NCBI GenBank assembly: GCA_016710685.1
Contig: JADJVC010000014.1
Coordinates: 1-64,000 of the forward strand
Reading direction: 5' to 3'
Length of the DNA stretch: 64,000 nucleotides
Source of the DNA: Flavobacteriales bacterium
GTDB lineage: Bacteria; Bacteroidota; Bacteroidia; Flavobacteriales_F; PHOS-HE28
Shown: positions 29,408 to 37,962 of the stretch, one piece after another
Layout: each line of letters begins with the position of its first letter
Position numbering within the stretch: position 1 is the first letter of the stretch
Notes under the pieces: generated by a model
What the model saw: only the letters and a program-made list of their open reading frames with translations
Database searches by the model: none
Told to the model about the DNA's origin: nothing
Made by a program: the position numbers and the translations under genes

Positions 29408-30238
29408 ATGACCCGCGAAGAACTCGTCCGCGCCGTCCGCACCAAGCGGAGCCTGCTGTGCGTGGGCCTGGACACGGAGGAAAACATGCTTCCGGAGCCG
29501 TTCCGGTCTTTGCACCATCCCGTGCGTGCTTTTAATCACGCCATCATCGAAGCCACCCACGATCTGGCCGTGGCCTATAAGCTCAACCTCGCATTCTACG
29601 AAGCCCGCGGCACCGAGGGCTGGCAAGATCTGGAAAGCGCAGTAGCCCTGATCAACCGGGTGGGTGGATGCTTCACCATCGCGGATGCCAAACGCGGCGA
29701 CATCGGCAACACGGCCCGGAAATATGCGGAGGCCTTCTTTACGAACCTCGGCTTCGACGCCATCACGCTTTCACCCTACATGGGCCGCGACAGCATTACG
29801 CCGTTCCTGGGCCAGCGTGGCAAATGGGCCATCGTGCTGGGCGCCACGAGCAATGAAGGAGCGGAAGATTTCCAGTTCCTGAAAGTGGGTGAAAACAAGG
29901 AACCGCTTTATGCCAAGGTGATCGCGGATGTGGCCCGTTGGGGCACGCCGAACGACCTGATGTTCGTGGTGGGCGGTACCCGCCCCGATGTGCTGAAGGC
30001 CGCGCGCGCCGCAGCTCCAGGACATTTCTTTCTCGTGCCCGGTATCGGTGCCCAAGGAGGAAACCTGAACGCCGTGCTCGATGCGGCCATCACTTCGGAC
30101 GGCGGGGTGCTCGTCAATAGTTCGCGCGGCATTTTGCAGGCCGGCAATGGGGATGATGCCGTGGCCATGGCCCGCAAGGCCGCCCAAACCCTGCAAAGGG
30201 AAATGGAAACCGCGTTGCGGAGGAGGGGCGTGGTGTAG
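29408..30238 (+). CDS. pyrF: Orotidine 5'-phosphate decarboxylase (long, type 2)
   Basis: 276 residues. It decarboxylates OMP to UMP, the last step of pyrimidine synthesis. The length and motifs (SLLCVGLDTEENMLP, KLNLAFYEARG, FTIADAKRGDIGNTARKYA, DAITLSPYMGRDSI, VPGIGAQGGNL, SSRGILQAG) fit the longer PyrF branch, with the catalytic Asp/Lys array in DAKRGD. The gene ends in TAG, followed at once by a copy of a palindromic repeat (30239-30258). Confidence 0.95.
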   Translation: MTREELVRAVRTKRSLLCVGLDTEENMLPEPFRSLHHPVRAFNHAIIEATHDLAVAYKLNLAFYEARGTEGWQDLESAVALINRVGGCFTIADAKRGDIGNTARKYAEAFFTNLGFDAITLSPYMGRDSITPFLGQRGKWAIVLGATSNEGAEDFQFLKVGENKEPLYAKVIADVARWGTPNDLMFVVGGTRPDVLKAARAAAPGHFFLVPGIGAQGGNLNAVLDAAITSDGGVLVNSSRGILQAGNGDDAVAMARKAAQTLQREMETALRRRGVV

Positions 30239-30258
30239 GGGCGATGCATGCAGCGCCC
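30239..30258. repeat. Palindromic repeat after pyrF
   Basis: GGGCGATGCATGCAGCGCCC, a near-perfect palindrome directly abutting the pyrF stop. It is a one-mismatch relative of the core of the perfect palindrome after rpsU (50341-50374). Confidence 0.75.
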
Positions 30259-30328
30259 AAACACCACGACCTTACACCACGGAACGGCATTATCTTATCG
30301 GCGGAGAAAGGACGAAAAATCCGTCAAG

Positions 30329-31708
30329 ATGGAGCGCGCCGGTCATGTTTTGGAATACACGGAGGTCACGGAAAGCAGCGCCAGCGATGTGTTGTTGGAC
30401 CCCGCGTTCCCTTACGGCGAGGAATTGCTGCAATCCTTGTGGGAGGCCGGGCTGTATGATGCCAAAGACCTGCGTACTACCGATGGGCAGCCTTTGGAAG
30501 TGCTGAAGGCCGGGCGCATCCAACAGAACAGCGGCCCCGACCTGCGCGATGCCTTGGTGCGCATCGAGGGGCAGCTTTGGGCCGGTACCGTGGAAATACA
30601 CCTGCGGGCCAGTGCATGGGATGCCCATGGCCACCAGCATGATCCCGCTTACAACAACGTGGTGCTGCACGCCGTGCATACCCACGATGCCGATGTCCGC
30701 ACCGAAAGCGGCACCTTGCCGCCCACCGTTGAGCTGCGCCACCGTTTGGACCCGCGCCACATTGCGCTGCACCATGAACTGATGACCGGCCAAGGCTGGG
30801 TGCCTTGCGCGGCGCACATCGGGCGCGTGGACAACAGCCGCACGGGGCCTTGGTTGGAGCGCTTGCTGATCGAGCGTTTGGAGCGCCGCACACTGGAAAC
30901 GGAAGCGCTCTTCCGCCAGCTCGGATGTGATCCAGCGGAAACCTTCCATCATCTTTTGCTGCGTGCGTTGGGCGCACCGGTGAACACGGAGGCCTTTGCC
31001 ATGCTGGCCCACGCACTGCCGTTGCGCCTTCTATTGAAATACCACGCCGACCCGTTGCGCTTGGAAGCATTGCTGTTCGGACAGGCCGGGTTGTTACCGG
31101 AAATTCCCGAAGAAGAACATCCACGGCGATTGGTGGAAGAATACCGCATTTTGGCCGGGTTGCACGGCCTGCGTCCCATGCCTGCCGCGGCTTGGAAGTT
31201 CGGGCGCATGCGGCCCGCCTCGTTCCCCAATGTGCGTTTGGCACAATTGGCCGTGTTGTTGGCGCAGATCGGGCCTGCATACGGAGACCTGCTGGAAACC
31301 GATGATCCCGCCGTGCTACGCGAACTGCTTGGCGTGGAGGCCACCGGCTTTTGGAATGAGCATTTCAACTTCGGCCCAGCCACCAAGCCCGCTCGGAAAC
31401 GGATAGCCGAAGAGACAGCGGACCGGCTGGTGCTCAATGCCGTGGTGCCGTTCCTGTTCACCATGGGCCGGGTGCGCGGCGATGATGCCTTGGTGGATCG
31501 CGCAATGTGTTTGCTGGAGCGGCTTCCCGCCGAAACGAACAACATCACTTCCGGATTTGAAGAACTGGGCCTGCCAGCCGCTAACGCGGGGCGCGGCCAA
31601 GCCCTGATCGAGCTGAAAACCCGCCATTGCCAAGAACGGAAATGCCTGAATTGCCACATCGGTTCACACCTGCAGAAAGTGGTCGGGAGGGTTGAAGGGC
31701 AACCGTGA
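30329..31708 (+). CDS. DUF2851 family protein
   Basis: 459 residues, a conserved Bacteroidota protein of unknown function. Recognisable family stretches are LLQSLWEAGLYDAKDLRTTDGQPLEVL, GRIQQNSGPDL and VEIHLRASAWDAHGHQHDPAYNNVVLHAVH, with a C-terminal Cys/His cluster CQERKCLNCHIG that could bind a metal. The N-terminal block, with its ordered polar residues, looks enzymatic, but no activity is established that I know of. I use the ATG at 30329 because it gives the family-like N-terminus. An ATG at 30248 is possible but would overlap the palindromic repeat after pyrF. No signal peptide or membrane segment is seen. Confidence 0.85.
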   Translation: MERAGHVLEYTEVTESSASDVLLDPAFPYGEELLQSLWEAGLYDAKDLRTTDGQPLEVLKAGRIQQNSGPDLRDALVRIEGQLWAGTVEIHLRASAWDAHGHQHDPAYNNVVLHAVHTHDADVRTESGTLPPTVELRHRLDPRHIALHHELMTGQGWVPCAAHIGRVDNSRTGPWLERLLIERLERRTLETEALFRQLGCDPAETFHHLLLRALGAPVNTEAFAMLAHALPLRLLLKYHADPLRLEALLFGQAGLLPEIPEEEHPRRLVEEYRILAGLHGLRPMPAAAWKFGRMRPASFPNVRLAQLAVLLAQIGPAYGDLLETDDPAVLRELLGVEATGFWNEHFNFGPATKPARKRIAEETADRLVLNAVVPFLFTMGRVRGDDALVDRAMCLLERLPAETNNITSGFEELGLPAANAGRGQALIELKTRHCQERKCLNCHIGSHLQKVVGRVEGQP

Positions 31709-31779
31709 AAAGTTCCACACGGCATTTACACCCGCCTGCCAGTTTCGTATTTTGCGCCCTTCGGCACCGCCCGCCAACC

Positions 31780-32009
31780 ATGATCGAGCACGCAAAAACT
31801 TTTTTGGAGCACAAAGCCTTCGGCGTGTGCGAATGGTGGGCGCACAAGCTCAACATCAAGACCGAGCAGGTGCGCCTCAGCTTCATCTACTTGGGCTTTG
31901 TAACCGCCGGACTAAACGTGGTGGCGTACTTGGTGATGGCCTTCGTGCTGGAGCATAGGAGCGCATCAAGCGGCCTTTTGCCAAGCTCAGTACCGTGTGG
32001 GAATTGTGA
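31780..32009 (+). CDS. PspC-domain protein (one frameshift in this sequence)
   Basis: Small inner-membrane protein of the phage-shock PspC type. With one base restored it is 76 residues: an amphipathic start (MIEHAKTFLEHKAFGVCEWWAHKLNIKTEQVR), one membrane segment (LSFIYLGFVTAGLNVVAYLVMAFVLEH) and a basic tail. At about 31957 the given sequence lacks one base (CATAGGAGC; CATAAGGAGC would fit). The restored tail reads ERIKRPFAKLSTVWEL and stops at 32009, as in related Bacteroidota proteins. Unrestored, the frame runs to 32022 with an unlikely Ser/Gly-rich end and overlaps the next start. A TATTTTGC sequence lies at about 31749-31756. Confidence 0.82.
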
Positions 32010-32018
32010 ACGCACCGG

Positions 32019-32252
32019 ATGACCAACAACGACATCCTGAAAAAGCTTCGCGTTGCATTAAAGCTCCGTGATGACGAGATCGTAAAGATCCTGGCCTTGG
32101 TGGATTTCCGAACGACCACCTCTGAACTCGGCGCTTTCTTCCGTGCGGAAGACCACCCGAACTACAAAGAGGCGGGTGACCAGTTGCTGCGGAATTTCCT
32201 CAATGGACTGGTGATCCATTTGCGCGGACCACGGCCACAGAAAAAGGAATAG
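32019..32252 (+). CDS. DUF1456 (YehS-like) protein
   Basis: 77 residues, with the family start MTNNDILKKLRVALKLRDDEIVKI and the second repeat-like half SELGAFFRAEDHPNYKEAGDQLLRNFLNGL. DUF1456 proteins normally have two copies of a short helical unit, and both are present here. The function is unknown. The gene lies 9 bases after the restored pspC stop, so the two are probably co-transcribed. Confidence 0.9.
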   Translation: MTNNDILKKLRVALKLRDDEIVKILALVDFRTTTSELGAFFRAEDHPNYKEAGDQLLRNFLNGLVIHLRGPRPQKKE

Positions 32253-32294
32253 CTGTGGCGCGCGGATTCGCGCCCCTGCCTTAGTTTCGCCCAC

Positions 32295-33203
32295 ATGAAG
32301 GTGCTTCTTACCGGCAGCAACGGCTTGTTGGGACAAAAACTGGTGGAAGCATTGCGCGTGGATCCCGCAATGGAGTTGTTGGCCACCTCACGCGGGCCGG
32401 ACCGAAGTGCAGCGCCCCTTGGACTGAAATACCTGCCGCTGGACATCACCGATGCAAGTGCTGTAGATGCGGTCTTCGATACTTTTTCGCCGAAAGTGGT
32501 GATCCACACAGCCGCCATGACGAACGTGGATGCTTGCGAATTGGATCCCGCTGCCTGCACCTTGCAGAACGTCACCGCCACGAAGAACCTGCTGAGCGCA
32601 GCGATACGGCACGACAGCCATTTCATTTTCCTTAGCACCGATTTCATTTTTGACGGAAAAGCCGGGCCTTACAAAGAGGACGATGTTCCTGCGCCGCTGA
32701 GCATCTACGGCCATTCCAAGTTGGACGGGGAGAAGCTCGTGCAGGCCGCCGGATTGAAAAAATGGGCCATTGCGCGCACCATCATCGTGTACGGTCATGC
32801 TGCCGGTTTGAGCCGGGGCAATGCCGTTTCATGGGCTAAGGGCGCGCTGGAAAAAGGCGAGCCGATGCGCGTGGTGGACGACCAATACCGCATGCCAACA
32901 TTGGCTGAAGACTTGGCCGACGGCTGCATCCGCATCGCGAAGCGCGGCGCAACCGGCATCTACCACCTCAGCGGCCCGGACGGCATGACGATCTTGGAAC
33001 TGGTGCAACGCGTAGCCACCTTCTTCAAGCTGGATCCAAGTCCAGTACAAGCCGTGAAAAGTGATTCCCTCGGCCAACCCGCCAAACGACCGCCGGTAAC
33101 GGGCTTTATTCTGGACAAAGCCCGACGCGACCTCGGCTACGCCCCGCGTACGTTTGAGCAAGGACTGGCCGTGTTGAAAGAACAGTGGGCGGCGAAGCAT
33201 TGA
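32295..33203 (+). CDS. NAD(P)-dependent sugar-nucleotide reductase, RmlD (dTDP-4-dehydrorhamnose reductase)-like
   Basis: 302 residues. An extended short-chain dehydrogenase with an N-terminal GSNGLLGQKL nucleotide motif (consensus GxxGxxG), HTAAMTNVDACE, FLSTDFIFDGKAGPY and the catalytic YGHSKLDGEK (Tyr-x-x-x-Lys). The C-terminal domain includes the typical DDQYRMPT and LDKARRDLGYAPRT. RmlD makes dTDP-rhamnose, but no rmlA, rmlB or rmlC is nearby, so the substrate may differ (the family also includes SAM-synthetase-associated proteins). The -7-like TAGTTTCG at 32282-32289 is too close to the ATG to be a normal promoter. The next gene starts 3 bases after this stop. Confidence 0.87.
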   Translation: MKVLLTGSNGLLGQKLVEALRVDPAMELLATSRGPDRSAAPLGLKYLPLDITDASAVDAVFDTFSPKVVIHTAAMTNVDACELDPAACTLQNVTATKNLLSAAIRHDSHFIFLSTDFIFDGKAGPYKEDDVPAPLSIYGHSKLDGEKLVQAAGLKKWAIARTIIVYGHAAGLSRGNAVSWAKGALEKGEPMRVVDDQYRMPTLAEDLADGCIRIAKRGATGIYHLSGPDGMTILELVQRVATFFKLDPSPVQAVKSDSLGQPAKRPPVTGFILDKARRDLGYAPRTFEQGLAVLKEQWAAKH

Positions 33204-33206
33204 ACC

Positions 33207-34160
33207 ATGCTAAGGCCGAACCCTAATTTTAAGGAACGGCTGAGGGATACATTCCACATGCACCGTGGCGAGCGGCGCGGGCTGTTGATCCTCGCCGCGC
33301 TGTGCATGCTCGCCATGTGCTGGGTAACGTGGGAACAATGGCTGAGGCCGCGGTTTGTTGAAGATCCATCAACGCTGCAAGTGGTGTGGGCCACGCTGAG
33401 CGACACCACGGATGCAGGTTCCGCCTATGCCACGCACCGGTCTTTCGAAGACGTGAAGCCGTTCAACTTCGACCCCAATACCAACACCGCCGAACAATGG
33501 GCCGCGCTGGGATTAAGCGAGCGCCAAGCAGCCAGCATCATGCGCTACGTGGAACGCGGCGGGAAATTCCGGAGCAAAGCCGACCTCGCGAAAATGCGCG
33601 TGGTGGACCCGGAGCTTTTCGCTCTGTGGGAGCCGTTCGTGCAGTTGCCGGACCAAGCGGAACGCACCCCATACGCGGACCGCGACCATGTACAATGGCC
33701 TAAAAGAGACAGCGCTTGGCAGAAATATCCGCCCCGCGAGCCGCGCGCACCAAGGGAAAAAGTGGAATTGAACACCGCCGATACATTGGCCTTGACCGCT
33801 TTGCCCGGCATCGGTCCGGCCTTTGCGCGCGGAATTACCAAGTACCGCGACCGACTTGGCGGTTTCACCAGCATGGACCAATTGGCAGAGGTGTGGGTGC
33901 TGAAGGACAAGCCCGATGCCGTGGAGCGTATCCGCGAACTGGTGGTGCTGGACCCGGCGCTTGCCCGACATATCCCGATAAACAGTTGCACCGCCGATGA
34001 CCTGGGCGCACACCCGTACGTGGGCTGGAAACTTGCAAAAGCCATCGTGGCCTACCGCACACTGCACGGGCCTTACTTGGACGCGGAATCGCTGAAAGGA
34101 TGCGTGCTGGTCACCGACAGTACGGTGCAGCGCATAGGGCCCTACCTTGATTTCCGGTGA
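33207..34160 (+). CDS. Helix-hairpin-helix (ComEA-like) protein
   Basis: 317 residues. An N-terminal membrane segment (RRGLLILAALCMLAMCWVTW) is followed by an extracytoplasmic part with three helix-hairpin-helix units. These are FNFDPNTNTAEQWAALGLSERQAASIMRYV, VELNTADTLALTALPGIGPAFARGITKYRD (the best DNA-binding match) and INSCTADDLGAHPYVGWKLAKAIVAYR. ComEA-type proteins bind incoming DNA at the cell surface in transformation. In Bacteroidota this triple-HhH form is widespread and its role is not proven. It lies 3 bases after the reductase gene and is probably in the same transcript. Confidence 0.87.
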   Translation: MLRPNPNFKERLRDTFHMHRGERRGLLILAALCMLAMCWVTWEQWLRPRFVEDPSTLQVVWATLSDTTDAGSAYATHRSFEDVKPFNFDPNTNTAEQWAALGLSERQAASIMRYVERGGKFRSKADLAKMRVVDPELFALWEPFVQLPDQAERTPYADRDHVQWPKRDSAWQKYPPREPRAPREKVELNTADTLALTALPGIGPAFARGITKYRDRLGGFTSMDQLAEVWVLKDKPDAVERIRELVVLDPALARHIPINSCTADDLGAHPYVGWKLAKAIVAYRTLHGPYLDAESLKGCVLVTDSTVQRIGPYLDFR

Positions 34161-34260
34161 TCTTGAACAGTTGATCCTCGCGATTATTTGATGGGGTAAA
34201 CGAATCTGTACCCAAGCACCCCAATGGGTGATTCACCCAAGCAGACCATATGTTGTAATC

Positions 34261-34310
34261 ATCCGTGTTCATCTGTGTCATCTGTGTTCATCCGTGTTCA
34301 TCCGTGGTTC
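34261..34310. repeat. Tandem 9-11 base repeat
   Basis: Five head-to-tail copies of ATCYGTGTTC (34261, 34271, 34280, 34290, 34300; the second lacks one T and the last has one extra G). They lie in the gap before the acyl-CoA dehydrogenase and have no coding potential. Confidence 0.85.
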
Positions 34311-34326
34311 CATGGCATTTAGGCAT

Positions 34327-34342
34327 CACGCCTATAGGCGTG
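34327..34342. promoter_or_regulatory. 16-bp perfect palindrome upstream of acyl-CoA dehydrogenase
   Basis: CACGCCTATAGGCGTG is a perfect dyad, large enough for a dimeric repressor site. It ends 15 bases before a -7-like TATACTTG (34357-34364), which itself is 88 bases before the ATG. Its role as an operator is inference. Confidence 0.4.
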
Positions 34343-34451
34343 CGCTCTAAATCCGATATACTTGCCCTTATGGCACCTTAATCGCGGTTGCCGTAAACTT
34401 GCGATCCTTTCAACACCCTATCCCGCTTCACACCCAACACTTTTCCTCTCC

Positions 34452-35594
34452 ATGGAATTCAACGAGAACGAGAACAGCAAAATGATCGTGCAAAGTGTGC
34501 GCGATCTCGTGGAACGTGAAGTACGACCGAGTTTGATGGATTGGGATGAGCGCCAACACATGCCGATCGACCTCTTCAAGAAACAGTTCGGCCCCGCCGG
34601 CATGCTGGGGGTTTTGGTGCCGGAAGAGTACGGTGGTGCCGGATTTGGTTACCATGAATACGTGGATACCATCGTGGAGGTGGCGCGGGTTTGCGGCAGC
34701 GTGGGCCTAAGCGTAGCCGCGCACAATTCGCTTTGCACGGGCCACATCATGTACTTCGCCAACGCGGAACAGAAAAAGCGTTGGCTACCGAAATTGGCTA
34801 CCGGTGAATGGCTCGGCGCATGGGCGCTCACCGAGGCGGGCACCGGCAGCGATGCCATGCGCATGGCCACTACGGCCCGCAAGGAAGGCAAGGAGTGGGT
34901 GATCAACGGTACCAAGAACTGGATCACGCACGGCATCAGCAGTGACGTGATGGTGGTGATCGCCCGCACCGGCGAACTGCTGGACAGTAAGGGTATGACC
35001 GCCTTCGTGGTGGAGCGCGGCACCAAGGGCCTCAAGGCCGGCAAAAAAGAAAACAAGCTGGGCATGCGCGCCAGCGAAACTGCCGAAGTGATCTTTGAGG
35101 ATTGCCGCATTCCGGAGGAGAACATGCTCGGCAAGGAAGGTGAAGGATTCAAACAGGCCATGAAAGTTCTGGACGGCGGCCGCATCAGCATCGCGGCGCT
35201 TTCACTTGGCATTGCAAAAGGCGCACTGGACGCCAGCGTAGCGTATTCCAAGGAGCGTCACCAGTTCGGTAAGCCCATCTCGGAATTCCAGGCCATCAGT
35301 TTCAAGATCGCCGACATGGCCACGCGCATCGAAGCAGCGGAACTGTTGATCCGCCAAGCCTCGGACCTGAAGAACAGGGGACTGCCCATGACCAAGGAAA
35401 GCGCCATGGCGAAATACTACGCCAGCGAGGTAAGCGTGTACGCTGCCACGGAAAGCGTGCAGATCTTCGGGGGCTACGGCTACACCAAGGATTTCCCCGT
35501 AGAGAAATTCTACCGCGATAGCAAGCTCTGCACCATCGGTGAAGGCACCAGCGAGATCCAAAAACTGGTGATCAGCCGGGAAATCCTTCGCTAA
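34452..35594 (+). CDS. Acyl-CoA dehydrogenase
   Basis: 380 residues, the usual length. An FAD enzyme that introduces the alpha-beta double bond into acyl-CoA esters (fatty-acid or branched-chain degradation). Seen: the N-terminal helical domain; LGAWALTEAGTGSDAM and WVINGTKNWITHG for flavin and substrate; GRISIAALSLGIAKGALDASVAYSKERHQFG; and the C-terminal GGYGYTKDFPVEKFYRDSKLCTIGEGTSEIQ, where the Glu of GEGTSE is the expected catalytic base. The start is ATG 34452; upstream codons do not resemble the family. Chain-length specificity cannot be told. It faces the minus-strand glycosyltransferase, with only 22 bases between stops. Confidence 0.95.
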   Translation: MEFNENENSKMIVQSVRDLVEREVRPSLMDWDERQHMPIDLFKKQFGPAGMLGVLVPEEYGGAGFGYHEYVDTIVEVARVCGSVGLSVAAHNSLCTGHIMYFANAEQKKRWLPKLATGEWLGAWALTEAGTGSDAMRMATTARKEGKEWVINGTKNWITHGISSDVMVVIARTGELLDSKGMTAFVVERGTKGLKAGKKENKLGMRASETAEVIFEDCRIPEENMLGKEGEGFKQAMKVLDGGRISIAALSLGIAKGALDASVAYSKERHQFGKPISEFQAISFKIADMATRIEAAELLIRQASDLKNRGLPMTKESAMAKYYASEVSVYAATESVQIFGGYGYTKDFPVEKFYRDSKLCTIGEGTSEIQKLVISREILR

Positions 35595-35616
35595 GCGTCA
35601 CTTTTTAGATTGTCGA

Positions 35617-36762
35617 TCACGCAGCAGGCGTACCCAATACGTGCATGAGCTTTTGGTAGGCCGCTTCGTGTGCTGCCTTGCTGAAGTGCTCCAGTGCCAA
35701 CGCGCGCATGTGCATGCGCGTGTCGGCGTCCGTGCGATGCAAGTCGGGAATGTCTGTGCCCGCGCCTACGCAAGTGCCGGCGCATTCGCGCAATACGAAG
35801 CCGCCGTAGTCGCCAATGTGCGGAGATATGAGGACTGGAAGACCTGCCAACAAGTATTCTGCGAACTTGGTGGGGGAGGCTACCCGGTTGGTGATGCTGT
35901 CCTCGCGAACCAACAGACCGTGATCACACGCTGCTAACAATGCGGGCACGTCGGCAGCATCCACCCAACGGCGCAATACACGGCCCGGGAATTTTGCAGC
36001 TAACGCGTCGATGCCGAAGGCCGAGCGGCTCAGGAATAAAACTTTCACGAGCGGCTGCTCCATCAAGACAGCGCCCAGTATTTCTTCCAACAGGCTGAAG
36101 GATTGCCATCCGGCAACGGAACCTGCATACACCAGCACCACGTCTTCCGCCGACAAGCCTAAAGCTTCCCGGTCCGTAAGCGAGCTGCCTGCATCCTGCG
36201 CGGCTGCGGTGCCCAGCGTGCAAGGCACTACCACATGTTCCAACGACCGGTATCCGAATTGTTTCTGCCAGTTCGCTACCAACGCGTTACTGACGGCCAG
36301 GCGGATGTCGCTTTTTTCCAAGGCCTCCTTTTCCGTGGGCCGCACTTGGGCGATCAAGGCATCATCGTCCACGATGCGGTATTCCTCCCACTCGGCGCCA
36401 TAAGCACCGCGAGCATCAAAGCCCACCTTGCCCACCAAGCCGCGATCGCGCATCCGCAAGGCCATCCACGTGGCGAAAGGGCCGCGGGCCATAATTCCCG
36501 ATGGCCGCAACATCCGGCATGCCCATGCAAGGATGTGCGAGTTCATCCGCCAGCGTTGCATGGTGGGTACCATAGGCAACACCAGCACTGTTGGCGCATG
36601 CTTTTTAATCGCTTTACGCGTCTTCCAAAAGCTGCGCGGGCTTACCAACGCTAACAGTCGCACGCGCTCTTCGCCCAAGCTGTTCAGGTGGGCCACCACG
36701 TCCGTAACCTGGCTCCAGTAGATGCCGGACGGCTGGTCGTTATAGGTAAGATAGAGGACCAC
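35617..36762 (-). CDS. Glycosyltransferase, GT4-like (last gene of the minus-strand exosortase/polysaccharide arm)
   Basis: About 381 residues. The C-terminal Rossmann half shows VVLVYAGSVAGWQSFSLL for the nucleotide site, KVLFLSRSAFGIDAL, and SPTKFAEYLLAGLPVLISPHIGDYGG, the GT-B pattern that holds the sugar nucleotide. The N-terminal half (LYLTYNDQPSGIYWSQVTDV) binds the acceptor. No ATG is usable near the N-terminus. I place the start at GTG 36762, giving VVLYLTYNDQPSG, 17 bases after the wecB stop. The frame stays open further upstream but is only a shadow of wecB there. It is likely to add one sugar of the surface glycan. The donor sugar is unknown, but WecB next door suggests ManNAc or a derivative. 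Confidence 0.82.
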   Translation of the reverse strand: MVLYLTYNDQPSGIYWSQVTDVVAHLNSLGEERVRLLALVSPRSFWKTRKAIKKHAPTVLVLPMVPTMQRWRMNSHILAWACRMLRPSGIMARGPFATWMALRMRDRGLVGKVGFDARGAYGAEWEEYRIVDDDALIAQVRPTEKEALEKSDIRLAVSNALVANWQKQFGYRSLEHVVVPCTLGTAAAQDAGSSLTDREALGLSAEDVVLVYAGSVAGWQSFSLLEEILGAVLMEQPLVKVLFLSRSAFGIDALAAKFPGRVLRRWVDAADVPALLAACDHGLLVREDSITNRVASPTKFAEYLLAGLPVLISPHIGDYGGFVLRECAGTCVGAGTDIPDLHRTDADTRMHMRALALEHFSKAAHEAAYQKLMHVLGTPAA

Positions 36763-36779
36763 GGGTTGGAGCTTTGTGC

Positions 36780-37868
36780 TTACAATTTTGCGAGCACGTC
36801 GAACACGCGTTCGGTGGCGTGCCCGTCCCAAAGCGGGAGCACTTCTCCGCGTGTGGCGCGGCCTTCGGAGATCTCCGTTATCGCGGAGCGCAACGCGTCC
36901 AAGTCGAAATCGATCAAGCGGTTGCTGCCCATGGTGATGGTGATGGGCCGCTCGGTATTCGGCCGCAACGTGAGGCAAGGCACACGCCGGTATGTGGTTT
37001 CCTCCTGGATGCCGCCGCTGTCGGTGATGACGAAGGCCGATGTGGCCACTAGTTTCTGGAAGTTGAAGTAGTCCAACGGGCCGGTAATGCGCAGGTTTGG
37101 CAAGGCGTTCAGCCGGTCCATCAACTTGTTTTCGCGCAGCTTGGCGGTGGTGCGCGGATGAACGGGGAACACCACGTTGCGGTCTTTTGCCACAAAGGCG
37201 ATCAGCTCGGTGAGCTTTGCCAGTTCGCCCGCGTGGTCCACGGTGGCGGGGCGGTGGATGGTCATCAACACGTGGCCGCCTCTGCCCAAGTCCATTTCCT
37301 CCAACACAGTGGAGGCTTGTACTTCTGCATCGAAACCGACCAGCGTGTCGATCATGGTGTTGCCCACCATGTGAATGGCTTCTTTGGGCCGGCCTTCAGC
37401 AAGTAAATGGTCGACCCCGCTTTGCTCCGTAACGAAGAAGTGGTCGGTGATGCGGTCGGTGAGGATCCGGTTGATCTCTTCCGGCATGCCCATGTCACCG
37501 CTACGCAGGCCGCTTTCTAAATGGGCCAACGGTATGCCGAGCTTGTTGGCCACCAAAGCTCCGGCCAGCGTGCTGTTCACGTCGCCGGGTACCATGATCA
37601 GGTCGGGCTTTTGTTCTTCCACCACGCGTGTCAACGCCATCATGATGTGGCCCATCTGCGAAGGGGGAGAGGCATGCGGCGTGTCCAGGAAAAAGTCCGG
37701 CACCAGCTTGAACTGGTCGAAGAACACGGTGCTCATCTTCTCGTCGTAGTGCTGGCCGGTATGCACCAGTTGCACGTCCACGCCCCGTTGGCGGCCTACT
37801 TCTTTGAAGCGCGTCACCTTCATGAAGTTGGGGCGGGTGCCTACTACGATAAGGAGCTTTTTTACCAT
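36780..37868 (-). CDS. wecB: UDP-N-acetylglucosamine 2-epimerase (non-hydrolysing)
   Basis: 362 residues. It interconverts UDP-GlcNAc and UDP-ManNAc for surface polysaccharide. Seen: KLLIVVGTRPNFMKV at the N-terminus, HTGQHYDEKMSTVFF, VPGDVNSTLAGALVANKLGIPLAHLESGLRS, EEINRILTDRITDHFFVTE, MTIHRPATVD and the C-terminal DSGGIQEETTYRRVPCLTLRPNTERPIT, all diagnostic of the family. The start is the ATG at 37868. A -7-like TACCTTCG on the minus strand (37898-37891) lies 23 bases upstream, so it may have its own promoter as well as read-through from the MBOAT gene, whose stop is 94 bases away. Confidence 0.96.
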   Translation of the reverse strand: MVKKLLIVVGTRPNFMKVTRFKEVGRQRGVDVQLVHTGQHYDEKMSTVFFDQFKLVPDFFLDTPHASPPSQMGHIMMALTRVVEEQKPDLIMVPGDVNSTLAGALVANKLGIPLAHLESGLRSGDMGMPEEINRILTDRITDHFFVTEQSGVDHLLAEGRPKEAIHMVGNTMIDTLVGFDAEVQASTVLEEMDLGRGGHVLMTIHRPATVDHAGELAKLTELIAFVAKDRNVVFPVHPRTTAKLRENKLMDRLNALPNLRITGPLDYFNFQKLVATSAFVITDSGGIQEETTYRRVPCLTLRPNTERPITITMGSNRLIDFDLDALRSAITEISEGRATRGEVLPLWDGHATERVFDVLAKL

Positions 37869-37962
37869 GGATGTATTTAACGCTTTGCGGCGAAGGTAGC
37901 CTTGGGGCAACGCTACCACGGCACGGGTGGTCCGGACCATTCACTGTACGCCGAAATGCCCA

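Noticed and set aside
31957..32022. Natural Ser/Gly-rich C-terminus of the PspC protein overlapping the DUF1456 gene
   Set aside because: Restoring one base gives the family-like tail ERIKRPFAKLSTVWEL and removes the overlap.
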